From contig JAHQWK010000008.1 of the NCBI GenBank assembly GCA_029856145.1, positions 62,001 to 126,000 on the forward strand: a stretch of DNA of 64,000 nt, given 5' to 3'. Shown piece by piece: positions 33,389-42,661 of the stretch. The notes beneath the pieces were generated by a model, which did no database searches, had not been told where the DNA came from, and saw only the letters and a list, made by a program, of their open reading frames with translations. This stretch comes from Promethearchaeia archaeon (GTDB lineage: Archaea > Asgardarchaeota > Lokiarchaeia > Sigyniarchaeales > SOKP01). A program made the position numbers and the translations under genes. Each line of letters starts with the position of its first letter. The stretch's first letter is position 1.

Positions 33389-33808
33389 ATGGATATAATT
33401 GATCAGAAAATATTAGAACTACTTAAAGAAAATAGTAGAATCTCATTCAATAAGATATCTGAAAATATAAATAAAACAGAAGCAACTGTTAGAAGAAGAG
33501 TAAAAAGACTGAAAGACGAAGGAATAATACAAAAATTTACTATTGATTATGATATCGATACTGGACAAAAAATTTATGCAACTATAAAAATTGAGCCTGA
33601 CTTTAAGGACGTTAAACGAATATTGAAAGAATTACTCAGCATTGAAGAAGTTTCTAATATATGGCGTTTATCAGGTGATTGTGGTTTACTTTTGAAGGTG
33701 GATCTTGACTCAATTGAAAAATTTAACCCTTTGATTGAGGATAAAATATCACAAATTACTGGAATAAAGATTATCGAAACTTGCTTCATCACTGATGTTA
33801 TTAAGTAA
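33389..33808 (+). CDS. Lrp/AsnC-family transcription regulator
   Basis: 139 residues: an N-terminal helix-turn-helix (DIIDQKILELLKENSRISF, then TEATVRRRVKRLKDEGII) and a C-terminal RAM-type effector domain with IKIEPDFKDV and the turn WRLSGDCGLLLKV near 90. These proteins bind DNA as dimers or octamers and respond to amino acids or other small ligands. The frame is open another 32 codons to 33293; the internal ATG is chosen because it gives the standard family start. A TATA-like TTATAAATAG near 33257 would suit either start. It is read away from lpd and may regulate it. Confidence 0.85.
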   Translation: MDIIDQKILELLKENSRISFNKISENINKTEATVRRRVKRLKDEGIIQKFTIDYDIDTGQKIYATIKIEPDFKDVKRILKELLSIEEVSNIWRLSGDCGLLLKVDLDSIEKFNPLIEDKISQITGIKIIETCFITDVIK

Positions 33809-33986
33809 TGTTTATTTAAGCTTTTTTTAAGTCTTATAAATTATTATCATTAAAAATCTAATTTTCTCTATATAAATTTCAATCAATTTTTAATAAAATG
33901 AAGTAGAAACAGTATGATGTACAGAAAGAACGCAAAAAATAAATAACATAAATAATAAATCTTAAATCAATTTAGTAAAAAAAAAA

Positions 33987-33996
33987 GTATTTAAAG
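33987..33996 (+). promoter_or_regulatory. TATA box of the small GTPase gene
   Basis: GTATTTAAAG about 55 nt before the GTG start, predicting a short leader of some 28 nt. Confidence 0.5.
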
Positions 33997-34045
33997 ATTA
34001 TAACAGATAATTTAGAAAAGGGAATGTTTTTCGATTTAATATAAG

Positions 34046-34585
34046 GTGTTAAACATAGAAGAGAAGCTAGCGTTCAAATTGTGCATATTTGGCACGGGAG
34101 GTGTTGGTAAGACAACGCTAATAAGAAGATTTATGACAAAGATATTTGAGGAAGATATAAAGATGACAATCGGTGCAGATTTTAGCATTAAAAACGTAAA
34201 ACTTGATGATAGAACTGTAACACTTCGGATATGGGATTTTGCGGGAGAAGAACGTTTCAGAGTGCTTTTACCTAGCTTTGCTAAAGGAGCAGACGGAGGT
34301 ATTTTCATGTTTGACACAACTAGATATTCAAGTATACGAGATATTGATGATTGGCTCGCTATTTTTGAATATTTTATCTCTGAATCAAAAGCAACAATAC
34401 CTATTATTATGGTTGGAGGAAAAATAGATCTTGTAGATAAGAAATCTATAGAAACCGAAGAAGCCATGGAATTATCGAATAAATATGGTTTATATGGCTA
34501 TTTTGAGTGTTCTTCTAAGACAGGAGAAAATATAGAAGAAATTTTCAAATTTATTGCAAATAAGATGATTGAACGTTCAAAATAA
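34046..34585 (+). CDS. Ras/Rab-like small GTPase
   Basis: 179 residues covering one G domain. Seen: P-loop GTGGVGKTT (16-24), switch I TIGADF with its Thr, switch II WDFAGEERF (DxxG with the catalytic Gln replaced by Glu), GGKIDL in place of NKxD, and CSSKTG for the SAK motif. The Asn-to-Gly change in G4 and the Gln-to-Glu change in G3 may alter guanine specificity and hydrolysis. There is no C-terminal prenylation Cys. Start is GTG. Small GTPases of this kind are abundant in Asgard archaea. The next gene downstream is convergent, so no partner is indicated. Confidence 0.92.
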   Translation: MLNIEEKLAFKLCIFGTGGVGKTTLIRRFMTKIFEEDIKMTIGADFSIKNVKLDDRTVTLRIWDFAGEERFRVLLPSFAKGADGGIFMFDTTRYSSIRDIDDWLAIFEYFISESKATIPIIMVGGKIDLVDKKSIETEEAMELSNKYGLYGYFECSSKTGENIEEIFKFIANKMIERSK

Positions 34586-34656
34586 GGTTATAACCATTTA
34601 GTAAAAGGAATAAACTCAAAAATATCATTAATATAATAAGATATAATATAATTTTT

Positions 34657-35187
34657 TTATGTTCTTTTAATAACTTTTACCAATCCTTTTTTTCTGAGCT
34701 CTTCCATCATTTTTTCTATTTCATCTGTACTTATCTGTGCTATCTCCGCAACTTGTTCAATAGTATTCATTCCATCGCATATTTTTAGTACTTTGAATTG
34801 TTCTTTATTTAGCATTCCTAATTGTACGGCCATAGGTGAAATATCTTTTACAACGATAGGAATTCTAATTTCAGTTCCTTCTTGAATAGCTTCTGCTCCA
34901 ATTTCTTCTGTGGTAGGAGACTCTCCAAAAAAGGATTTAACCCCTGTTACATCAAAACTATCATTTATATAGACATAAATCGTGTGTTCTTGTCCAGAAA
35001 GGTCATCAAGATCTTCTGGATCAGGAATTTGGTTGGAATGTTTGAATTCTTTGGTGTAGATACCCATTTTTAATCCGTCGATAATTTCTTTCTTATCGAC
35101 CCTTAAAGCAACCATATCCTCACATATATCGCACCATGCCCATGCTTCTATTAATGAGAAATATTTCTTTACTTTATTTTCTGGCAT
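34657..35187 (-). CDS. Conserved-looking protein with Cys motif and C-terminal helix-turn-helix
   Basis: 176 residues. WCDICEDMVALRV near residue 18 could be half a metal site. The middle is acidic and beta-rich. The C-terminal 60 residues (QFKVLKICDGMNTIEQVAEI, then MMEELRKKGLVKVI) look like a winged-helix or PqqD-type domain. No family name can be given. It is convergent with the small GTPase gene. A regulatory or adaptor role is only a guess. Confidence 0.6.
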   Translation of the reverse strand: MPENKVKKYFSLIEAWAWCDICEDMVALRVDKKEIIDGLKMGIYTKEFKHSNQIPDPEDLDDLSGQEHTIYVYINDSFDVTGVKSFFGESPTTEEIGAEAIQEGTEIRIPIVVKDISPMAVQLGMLNKEQFKVLKICDGMNTIEQVAEIAQISTDEIEKMMEELRKKGLVKVIKRT

Positions 35188-35417
35188 CTCAGTTCTCTTT
35201 ATAAATTAGTTCTATGCAAATTAAGATGTTTATCAATTAAAAATTTAATTTACTTGTTTGTTCTATAATGAATAAATCAATTTAAATCAACCAGTAAATC
35301 AATTAAAAGAACATAATTTTTATCTAATCGGCGCAATTTTAAAACCAAAAATAATTAAAGTTATAATATATTCTATTATCTAAGTTTCGATTTTGATAAT
35401 GTACAGAGGATATATCA

Positions 35418-35594
35418 ATGACAACATACAAACGCAATGTTTGCTTTGGCTGTGGACGTCCTATAACACCGTATGAAGCAGCAGTTCATTTTCCATGTCC
35501 TTCCTGTGGAGACGTAACAATTTGGCGATGTGAGCGCTGCAGGGAAATGGGAAAAGAGTATCGTTGTTTGAAATGTGAATTTTCTGGGCCTTAA
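35418..35594 (+). CDS. Small zinc-ribbon protein (HVO_2753-like, translation-associated)
   Basis: 58 residues with four CxxC pairs (CFGCG, CPSCG, CERC, CLKC), the two-zinc-finger pattern of the archaeal HVO_2753/DUF1610 family. It lies 25 nt before the EF-1 beta gene and is surely cotranscribed with it, an arrangement seen in many archaea. RNA or ribosome binding is presumed for the family. It is too short to be found by length filters, but its composition and position are convincing. Confidence 0.88.
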   Translation: MTTYKRNVCFGCGRPITPYEAAVHFPCPSCGDVTIWRCERCREMGKEYRCLKCEFSGP

Positions 35595-35619
35595 AATGAA
35601 TATTAAGGGTGAGTCTTTA

Positions 35620-35886
35620 ATGGGAGAATTTGTTGCACTAATTGATGTTGTTCCAGAGGATACTGATATAAATTTTGAAGGTTTTGTTGGGAAGCTGAAA
35701 GATGTATTGCCTGATACTTGTTTTATTGAACATTATGAGATATTACCTGTTGCATTTGGTTTGAAGAAAGCGAGAGTAAGAGTAAGATATCCAGAAGACT
35801 GGGGTGGAACAGATAAACTCGAAGAATTATTTAAGCAAGTTGATGGGATACAAGGTATTGAAGGTATTGCTTTCTCAAAAGCTTAA
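35620..35886 (+). CDS. ef1b: Translation elongation factor 1-beta
   Basis: 88 residues matching archaeal EF-1 beta, the guanine-nucleotide exchange factor for EF-1 alpha: MGEFVALIDVVPEDTDI at the start, PVAFGLKKARVRV in the middle and the end VDGIQGIEGIAFSKA. A GGTGA motif precedes the ATG by about 8 nt. The frame extends upstream to 35575 but would overlap the zinc-ribbon gene. Length is typical. Confidence 0.95.
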   Translation: MGEFVALIDVVPEDTDINFEGFVGKLKDVLPDTCFIEHYEILPVAFGLKKARVRVRYPEDWGGTDKLEELFKQVDGIQGIEGIAFSKA

Positions 35887-35920
35887 AAAATGAGCCATTA
35901 TACCTAATTTAAAATAAAAA

Positions 35921-36478
35921 TTATCTTGTTTTTAGAAATCTTTGTAGATCATCTACAAGATCCTTTTCTTCCTTTTCATCCACACCTTCCTTCTCAAGAT
36001 CTTCTCTTATTGAGGAAGAATATTTTATCCATTCTCGTTTATCCTTCATAATAAGTTCCTGAACCAAGGGAATTGACTCGAAATCCGGAAATTCTTCATA
36101 TTTTTTCTGAAAGTTTTTTACAATCGCATGAGCTTTTTCAATATTTTCTAATTCAATTAATTTATCATAATTTTCTAGTATTTTTGTAGCAGTATTCTTA
36201 ATTTCTGAAAGTTGGTATTTTTTTTGAAGTTTATCAGCAATAATATTAATAAATTTTTCTTGTTCCTTTACATACGATTGTAGATCTACTTGAACTGCTA
36301 ATTTAATTATTTTTTCTGCATAGTCAATTGCTTCAGAATAATTACCACTTAAATAGCTATTTTGTGCTAAGGATTTTAACTCTTCAATCTTAGAATTTAT
36401 TTCAAACCTGCGATCTATTTCAGAAATATCCACTTTCTTTTTTTCTGTTTTCTTTTCTTTTTTATCTTTTTTTTTCAT
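35921..36478 (-). CDS. Helical, lysine-rich protein with TPR-like pattern
   Basis: 185 residues, almost all helical. The first 18 are a Lys/Glu stretch. The segment 30-70 (SLAQNSYLSGNYSEAIDYAE) has the spacing of a TPR-like helical pair and the remainder looks like coiled coil. No Cys, no membrane segment. It follows mutL by 50 nt on the same strand and may be in its transcript. Function unknown; protein scaffolding is an inference. Confidence 0.6.
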   Translation of the reverse strand: MKKKDKKEKKTEKKKVDISEIDRRFEINSKIEELKSLAQNSYLSGNYSEAIDYAEKIIKLAVQVDLQSYVKEQEKFINIIADKLQKKYQLSEIKNTATKILENYDKLIELENIEKAHAIVKNFQKKYEEFPDFESIPLVQELIMKDKREWIKYSSSIREDLEKEGVDEKEEKDLVDDLQRFLKTR

Positions 36479-36528
36479 TTTACATACTCACTTTTTATCT
36501 CGAATTTTATTTTAAACTGCTTATTATT

Positions 36529-38394
36529 TCAAACTATTCTCTTAAATAATTTATCTAATTCCTTAAAAGAAAAAAATCTTAAGGTTGGTCTTCCATGAGC
36601 ACAATGATAAGAATCTTTGCATTTCCCTAATTCAACTAATAATTTCCTTATATCTTTTAAGGAGAGTTCATCTCCTCCTCTAATACTTTTATGGCATGAC
36701 AAATAATTGATTATTTCTTTTTTGACTTCTTTAAAACTTTTATCTTTTCCTATTTTCGATATGTCGCTGATAATTTCTTTTATGATATTTATTTTTGGTA
36801 CTTTCCCCATGATGGTGGGTATTTCTCTTAAAATGAACGTATTTCCTCCAAAGTGCTCGAAATTAAATCCTAATTTTTTAATTTCATGTAGATTAGCCTC
36901 TAAAAATATTTTCTCACTAGGAGATACATCAATTTTCAAAGCAGATATTAATTTCTGTTTACCCATTTTTGAAGTTTCATATGCTTTTAGAAACTTTTCT
37001 TTATTTATTCTTTCGCTAGCTGCGTGCTGGTCTAAAATAAATAATCCTTCATCATTATTTTCGTTGATCCCCTCTAAAACAATATATGTATTATTACTTA
37101 ATTGACCCGTATGAGAGATTAGTCGTAGTTTTGGAAAATTATTGGCAATTATATATTTTCTTCGTAAAAAAGTTTCAGGCGGAAGTAGCTGATTTGATTT
37201 GTTTTCAATTATTTGATCTTCTAAGCTTAATTGAACGCTTTCTTCGGGAATAAAAAGTTGTTCTTGGGCTTTTTCTTCATCTTCAAGTTCTCCTTCAGGA
37301 ATTTCTTTTATTAGTTTTATAAAATTTTTTGATAATTTCTCTTCTTTCGGTATAAAAACCTCTAATTCAGTAGATAAATATTTTGCCTCCTTGAATATGA
37401 ATTTATCTTCTACAAAACTCTGGATCACATTATATACTTTGTTATAAATAGTATCTTCTCTCTCAAATCTCACATGAAGTTTCTTTGGATGAACATTAAA
37501 ATCAATCACAGAAGGGTCAAGCTCAAGAAAAACAATGAAAAAAGGGTATTTACTTACCATTAATGTTCCTTCATACGCTTCACTAATAGCTCTAAATAAT
37601 ACATCACTAATGATATAGCGCCGATTTATAAATAAGCTTGAGTAAGCTCTGTTTTTTTTAGAAATTTGAGGATGTCCTAATAAACCCTTTATTTGGAATT
37701 TAGTCTCATCTTCTTTGAAATCAAATGGTTCCATAAATTTCGCAATCTTTTTTCCATATATATGAAATACCGTCGTTTTTAAATCATTCGAGGCGGGGCA
37801 ATTGATTATATCTAACTCATTATGACGATATATGAAATGGAGTTCTGGGTATGCTAAAGAATATCTCTGGACAATATCTGTAATATGACTCAATTCTGTT
37901 GCATCAGTCTTAAGAAATTTTTGCCTTGCTGGAAGGTTATAAAAAATATTTTTGACTTGAATTTTTGTCCCAATTGGACAAGAAATTTTTTTCTTCTCTA
38001 CAATTTTTCCTCCTTCAATACATAAGTGCACCCCTTTCTCTTCAGACTCAACTCTAGAGATAATTTCAACCATACTTACAGCTGCAATACTTGCTAGTGC
38101 TTCTCCTCTAAAGCCTAAAGTAGAAAGATCCTCTAAATCTTTGATACTTCTAATTTTACTACTTGTATGTCTTTCAAAAGCCTTTTCGATATCTTCAGAG
38201 GGAATCCCAATACCATTATCTATTACCTGGATTAAGGATTTTCCAGCTCTTTTCACAATAACTCTTATTTCTGATGCTTCTGCATCTATACTATTCTCAA
38301 TAAGCTCTTTTACAATATTAACAGGTCTGTCAACTACTTCTCCTGCCGCAATTTTCGATGCCTCAATAATTTTCTTAATTTTCCTTACTTTCAA
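36529..38394 (-). CDS. mutL: DNA mismatch repair protein MutL
   Basis: 621 residues. The GHKL ATPase is intact: ENSIDA (33-38), DNGIGI (59-64), TLGFRGEAL (92-100). The C-terminal domain has DQHAASERINKE near residue 455, the metal-binding endonuclease motif, and CHKSIRG and CAHGRP near the end, the usual zinc site. So this is a nicking-type MutL, expected in organisms without MutH. MutS is encoded nearby on the same strand, with one unrelated gene between on the other strand. Few archaea have this pair; it is probably of bacterial descent. Confidence 0.96.
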   Translation of the reverse strand: MKVRKIKKIIEASKIAAGEVVDRPVNIVKELIENSIDAEASEIRVIVKRAGKSLIQVIDNGIGIPSEDIEKAFERHTSSKIRSIKDLEDLSTLGFRGEALASIAAVSMVEIISRVESEEKGVHLCIEGGKIVEKKKISCPIGTKIQVKNIFYNLPARQKFLKTDATELSHITDIVQRYSLAYPELHFIYRHNELDIINCPASNDLKTTVFHIYGKKIAKFMEPFDFKEDETKFQIKGLLGHPQISKKNRAYSSLFINRRYIISDVLFRAISEAYEGTLMVSKYPFFIVFLELDPSVIDFNVHPKKLHVRFEREDTIYNKVYNVIQSFVEDKFIFKEAKYLSTELEVFIPKEEKLSKNFIKLIKEIPEGELEDEEKAQEQLFIPEESVQLSLEDQIIENKSNQLLPPETFLRRKYIIANNFPKLRLISHTGQLSNNTYIVLEGINENNDEGLFILDQHAASERINKEKFLKAYETSKMGKQKLISALKIDVSPSEKIFLEANLHEIKKLGFNFEHFGGNTFILREIPTIMGKVPKINIIKEIISDISKIGKDKSFKEVKKEIINYLSCHKSIRGGDELSLKDIRKLLVELGKCKDSYHCAHGRPTLRFFSFKELDKLFKRIV

Positions 38395-38603
38395 AATTTT
38401 CTAACAATTTTCAGAATTTTTTTCAATGATAAGATAAGATTTTCAAGCTAATATATTTCTCATTACAATCAAATTTAAAATAGTACACTATTAAAGTTTA
38501 AATAAATTTAGATCTAAGAGTGTTTCTATTTTAACTATTAAATCGAAGATAAGTCTTTTAAATTTCTTTTAATACTTTATTATAATTCTATTGAGTGTAA
38601 ATT

Positions 38604-39533
38604 ATGAGTATTCAAAATACAATGAAACAAGAGGAAAAATCTTCAATTCATTTGTATTTTATATATTTATTCGTAATTATCACAATTACTCTCATTATTT
38701 TAAGAATATTTCTATATTTCTTTGAAATATCTGAATGGATACAAGACACTAAGGATCTTGATTTTAAAATTCTTATTGAGGGCATGGATAATGGTTTGAT
38801 TGATTTTTATAACCCAGTTGCTATTTCAGATTGGCCTCCTTATTATCTTTATTTTTGGTATTTTATATTTTATCCCATTTATATAATACCTTTCAATAGC
38901 ATAATAGGAGTTTATGTTTGGGATATTTTACGATTGGTATTAACAATTTTAATTATTAGAGAATCACCAAAAGTCTTTAAGAATAGAAAAGATTTACTTA
39001 TTTTTTATATATTGAGTATTATCGGCTATAACATAGACGCATATTATAACAATGTCAATTTTTTAATCTCATTCTTTCTATTTTATTCGTTTGTGTTTTT
39101 GGAAAAAGATAAAAAATGGATTTCTGGTATATTGTTCACACTTTCTACGTTTAAAATAACAGCATTACTATTTCTTCCCGTTTTACTTATTGCTAGAAAA
39201 ATAAAGTGGAAAGATCTTCTCTATTATTTGGTTCCTTTTTTAATTATATGTGTTCCCTATATAATTTTCCCTAATTATTTCTTGCAAATGTTCAGTAATT
39301 GGCTTCATAGTGACCAGGGAATTCAGGGGATATTGATTTTCGATTCAATAATGTGGAAGGCTTTACAGCCCTCACATTTAATGTTTATTGGCTTATTATT
39401 GATAATATTTTTAGAGAATATAAAAAATGAAGATCGAAAAAATTTATACCGGCTTATCCTTGTCTCAATAATAACATTATATTACGTTTATTTAACCACT
39501 ATAGTCTTTATTATTCCCATTGTTCTTGGCTAG
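38604..39533 (+). CDS. Multi-pass membrane protein, GT87-like glycosyltransferase
   Basis: 309 residues with about eight hydrophobic helices. The first extracytosolic loop contains a DWPPYYLYFWY segment after a DFYNP motif, as in polyprenyl-phosphate-dependent mannosyltransferases of the GT87/DUF2029 kind. KISWxxG-type helices follow. An Asp near 46-50 (DTKDLDF) could be catalytic. It would transfer a sugar from a lipid carrier on the outer face. It sits in the plus orientation between mutL and mutS, and its stop overlaps the end of mutS by 4 nt, convergent. Confidence 0.65.
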   Translation: MSIQNTMKQEEKSSIHLYFIYLFVIITITLIILRIFLYFFEISEWIQDTKDLDFKILIEGMDNGLIDFYNPVAISDWPPYYLYFWYFIFYPIYIIPFNSIIGVYVWDILRLVLTILIIRESPKVFKNRKDLLIFYILSIIGYNIDAYYNNVNFLISFFLFYSFVFLEKDKKWISGILFTLSTFKITALLFLPVLLIARKIKWKDLLYYLVPFLIICVPYIIFPNYFLQMFSNWLHSDQGIQGILIFDSIMWKALQPSHLMFIGLLLIIFLENIKNEDRKNLYRLILVSIITLYYVYLTTIVFIIPIVLG

Positions 39534-42385
39534 CCGAGTTTTTCTATTTTATTTTTTAGTTCAAATAATTGTTCTTTTATTTTTTCTGGAATATCTGATT
39601 TTAAATCAATTTTATTAATGAAATTGAGTAAATCTGTAATTTTTTCTTTATTTCTAATAGGTTCAAATAAACTTGTCTGAACATACTTTTTCTTTTTAGG
39701 AATTTTAACGTTTTTAGTCTCAATATCCATTTCTAATACTTTAATTTCTCTCTTTCTTTTTCCAAGATCTTTTTCTGTTCTACTTAGATCTTCACTACAT
39801 TCGCTCAGTAGTTCTTTAACATTTTTTAACTCAGAGTTTAATTTTTCAAGCTCAACCTTTTTTCCATTAATAATTTTATCATGATACTTACTTAATGATG
39901 CTACTTCACCATTTTCTCTCACAGTTGTTCTAAAAGGGTCTTTTTCTTCTATTTGTTCAAGAATTTCAAATGCTCTTATTATCACATCATCAGGAATCCC
40001 TGCTAATTTCGCCACATGGATACCATAGGATTTATCTGTACTCCCTTGTTTTAATGTTCTGACAAAATTGATACTCCCATCCTCATTTTCAATAATATCT
40101 AAATGATAATTTTTAACGCCTGGTAGATTAATCTCTGTTAATTGATGATAGTGGGTGCTGAATAAAGTTTTGACTTTTAATTCATGCAATTTTTCAAGAG
40201 TAGCCATTGCAATACTCTGTCCATCACTAGTACTAGTCCCCCTCCCTAATTCGTCTATGATTATAAGACTTTTTGGTGTAGCATAATTTAGAATTTTAGC
40301 TGTTTCAGTCATTTCAATCATAAAAGTACTCAATTTTCTAGCAAGATCATCTGAAGCTCCTATTCGAGTGAAGATTTGATCAATTATTCCAATTGTGGCA
40401 GATTTAGCTGGAACAAAACATCCCATTTGCGCGATAATACATATTAATGCTACTTGTCTAAGATATGTGCTTTTACCTGCCATATTTGGACCAGTAATAA
40501 TTAATAATTGGTCGTTTTCATTATCTAAGTAACAATCATTAGGTATAAATTGTTCATCTATATTTATTTGCTCAACTACGGGATGTCTACCTGCTTTAAT
40601 TAGAATTTTATTATCCTTATTTATCTTAGGTCTACAATAATTATATCGTTCTGCAATTTCAGCAAAACATGCAAGAACATCAATGATTGCGATATTTTGT
40701 GCAGTTTCAAGGACATTTTTAGTTTCTTTTTCAACATTTTCTCGAATAGTATTGAAAATTTCATATTCTAAATCATTGATTTTTTCTTCTGCATTAACAA
40801 TTTTTTCTTCAAGTTCTTTTAATCTTTCAGTTGTATATCTTTTAGCATTTTTTAGGGTTGCTCTCTCAACATATTCTTCAGGGACATTTCGGATAATCTT
40901 AAGCGTTCTTAATGTAATTTCGATATAATAACCAAGGATATTATTAAATCCAACTTTTAATCCTGTTGTTAAGTTCCACTTATTTTTTTGCTCTTGTTCA
41001 TATGCAAGTACATATTTTTTACCGTTATGAATTATATCTCGAAGTTCATCAACATCATTGTTAAACCCATCCTTAATAATATTACCTTCCCTAATAGTAG
41101 TTGGGGGATTATCTTTAATTGATATATTTATTAAGTCTTTTATTTCACTGAAAGTTTTAATATTTTCAATAAAATTTGAAATTTCTGGAATATCTGCCTT
41201 TTCTAATAATTCTTTGATTATTGGAACTTTTTCTAAAGAGTTTTTAATATTTATTAAATCTCGAGCATTTGTGCGACCTGTATAATTAATCCTATTAATA
41301 AACCTTTCGAGATCACCTATTATTCCTAACTCTTCCCTTAAATCAGATCTTAAAAAGATATCGTCCTTAAACTTTTGAATTATATTTAGTCTCTGATTTA
41401 TTTCTTCAATATCAGTTAGAGGTTGGAGAATAAACTTCTTTAATAAACGAGCACCCATAGGTGTTCGCGTATGGTTAAAAATAGAATACAAGGTAGCATC
41501 TTTTCCTCTTTCCCATAAAGAATTAATTAGCTCTAAATTCCTTTGTGTAATATAGTCCAAGTGGAGTATGTTATTTTCTTGGATGACTTTTATTTTAAAA
41601 ATGTTTGGAATTACATCTCGTTGGGTGTCTTTTAAAAATGCTAAAAGCCCTCCAGCTGCTTGAACTGCCATTTTTTTATCTTCTAATCCATAACTTTTTA
41701 AATTTGAAATTTTAAAATGACGAGAAATTAATGTGTGAGCCTCCTCATATAAAAAGACATGTTCTTCATAGGATTTAATGATAGCTTTTGTTAAATCCGC
41801 TAATATGATAAAAAGTCTCTCATCTTTTTTCAGTTCAGGTGGAATAATTAATTCTACAGGATCATATTGAGAAAATAAACTTAGTAATTTTTCCTGTGGA
41901 TCTTGCTCTTTGTTTGAAAATTCAGTTGCTACAAAGTCTCCTGTAGATATATCTGCGAAAGCAACACCGAATCCACTTCTCTCTTTTACCATAGAGGCAA
42001 TATAATTATTCTCATTGGATTTTAACAAGTTTGGTTCTATAATTGTTCCTGGAGAAAGTATCCGAGTAACTCCTCGTTTGACAATTCTTCCCTTTACTGT
42101 TGCTGGATCTTCTAATTGATCAACTATAACTACAGTTTGATTAAGATTCATAAGATTATTGAAGTAATTATGACCAGCGTGATGTGGAATTCCCGCTAAA
42201 GGGACATCTCCCCTTTTTGTTAATGTTATACCTAAAAGTTTTGAAATTCTTTCAGCGTCATTAAAAAAGAATTCATAAAAGTCACCCATACGGTATGAAA
42301 TGAGGAAATCTGAAGGAAACCTTTTACGAATTGAGTACCAATGTTTTAACATAGGAGTTAGTTTCTTTACGTTTATTTCCTCCAT
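39530..42385 (-). CDS. mutS: DNA mismatch repair protein MutS
   Basis: 951 residues, slightly longer than most bacterial MutS1. The mismatch-reading Phe-x-Glu is in RMGDFYEFF near 33-40. Connector, lever and clamp regions follow. The Walker A motif GPNMAGKST is near 632, the signature STFMIEMTETA near 683 and Walker B IIIDELGRGTSTSDG near 710. A C-terminal coiled and charged tail of about 130 residues ends with a segment like the MutS tetramer/MutL-contact end. Together with mutL it gives a complete MutSL pathway. Bacterial-type origin is likely. Confidence 0.96.
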   Translation of the reverse strand: MEEINVKKLTPMLKHWYSIRKRFPSDFLISYRMGDFYEFFFNDAERISKLLGITLTKRGDVPLAGIPHHAGHNYFNNLMNLNQTVVIVDQLEDPATVKGRIVKRGVTRILSPGTIIEPNLLKSNENNYIASMVKERSGFGVAFADISTGDFVATEFSNKEQDPQEKLLSLFSQYDPVELIIPPELKKDERLFIILADLTKAIIKSYEEHVFLYEEAHTLISRHFKISNLKSYGLEDKKMAVQAAGGLLAFLKDTQRDVIPNIFKIKVIQENNILHLDYITQRNLELINSLWERGKDATLYSIFNHTRTPMGARLLKKFILQPLTDIEEINQRLNIIQKFKDDIFLRSDLREELGIIGDLERFINRINYTGRTNARDLINIKNSLEKVPIIKELLEKADIPEISNFIENIKTFSEIKDLINISIKDNPPTTIREGNIIKDGFNNDVDELRDIIHNGKKYVLAYEQEQKNKWNLTTGLKVGFNNILGYYIEITLRTLKIIRNVPEEYVERATLKNAKRYTTERLKELEEKIVNAEEKINDLEYEIFNTIRENVEKETKNVLETAQNIAIIDVLACFAEIAERYNYCRPKINKDNKILIKAGRHPVVEQINIDEQFIPNDCYLDNENDQLLIITGPNMAGKSTYLRQVALICIIAQMGCFVPAKSATIGIIDQIFTRIGASDDLARKLSTFMIEMTETAKILNYATPKSLIIIDELGRGTSTSDGQSIAMATLEKLHELKVKTLFSTHYHQLTEINLPGVKNYHLDIIENEDGSINFVRTLKQGSTDKSYGIHVAKLAGIPDDVIIRAFEILEQIEEKDPFRTTVRENGEVASLSKYHDKIINGKKVELEKLNSELKNVKELLSECSEDLSRTEKDLGKRKREIKVLEMDIETKNVKIPKKKKYVQTSLFEPIRNKEKITDLLNFINKIDLKSDIPEKIKEQLFELKNKIEKLG

Positions 42386-42661
42386 AATTCACTCATTTGA
42401 AAGTTAAGTAAGAATAATAATCAATATAATCTATTATAACAGTAAATTTATATTAACTGCATTTGTTAAAATTTTAATAACAATTATAATGAAGATATTT
42501 AGATTTTTTATTATTTTTAAGAGGCCTCCAAAATACTAAGAAATCTAAAAAAAAATACTTTAGATTATTAAGACTATAAGGATAAAAATGATAGTATATA
42601 ATTTAATTAAATTCAATAAATAACGATGAACTTTTGCAATATTTATAACTTTATAAATATA

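Noticed and set aside
36707..37105. 132-codon hydrophobic plus-strand frame opposite mutL.
   Set aside because: Antisense of MutL; apparent membrane character comes from complementing AT-rich lysine codons.
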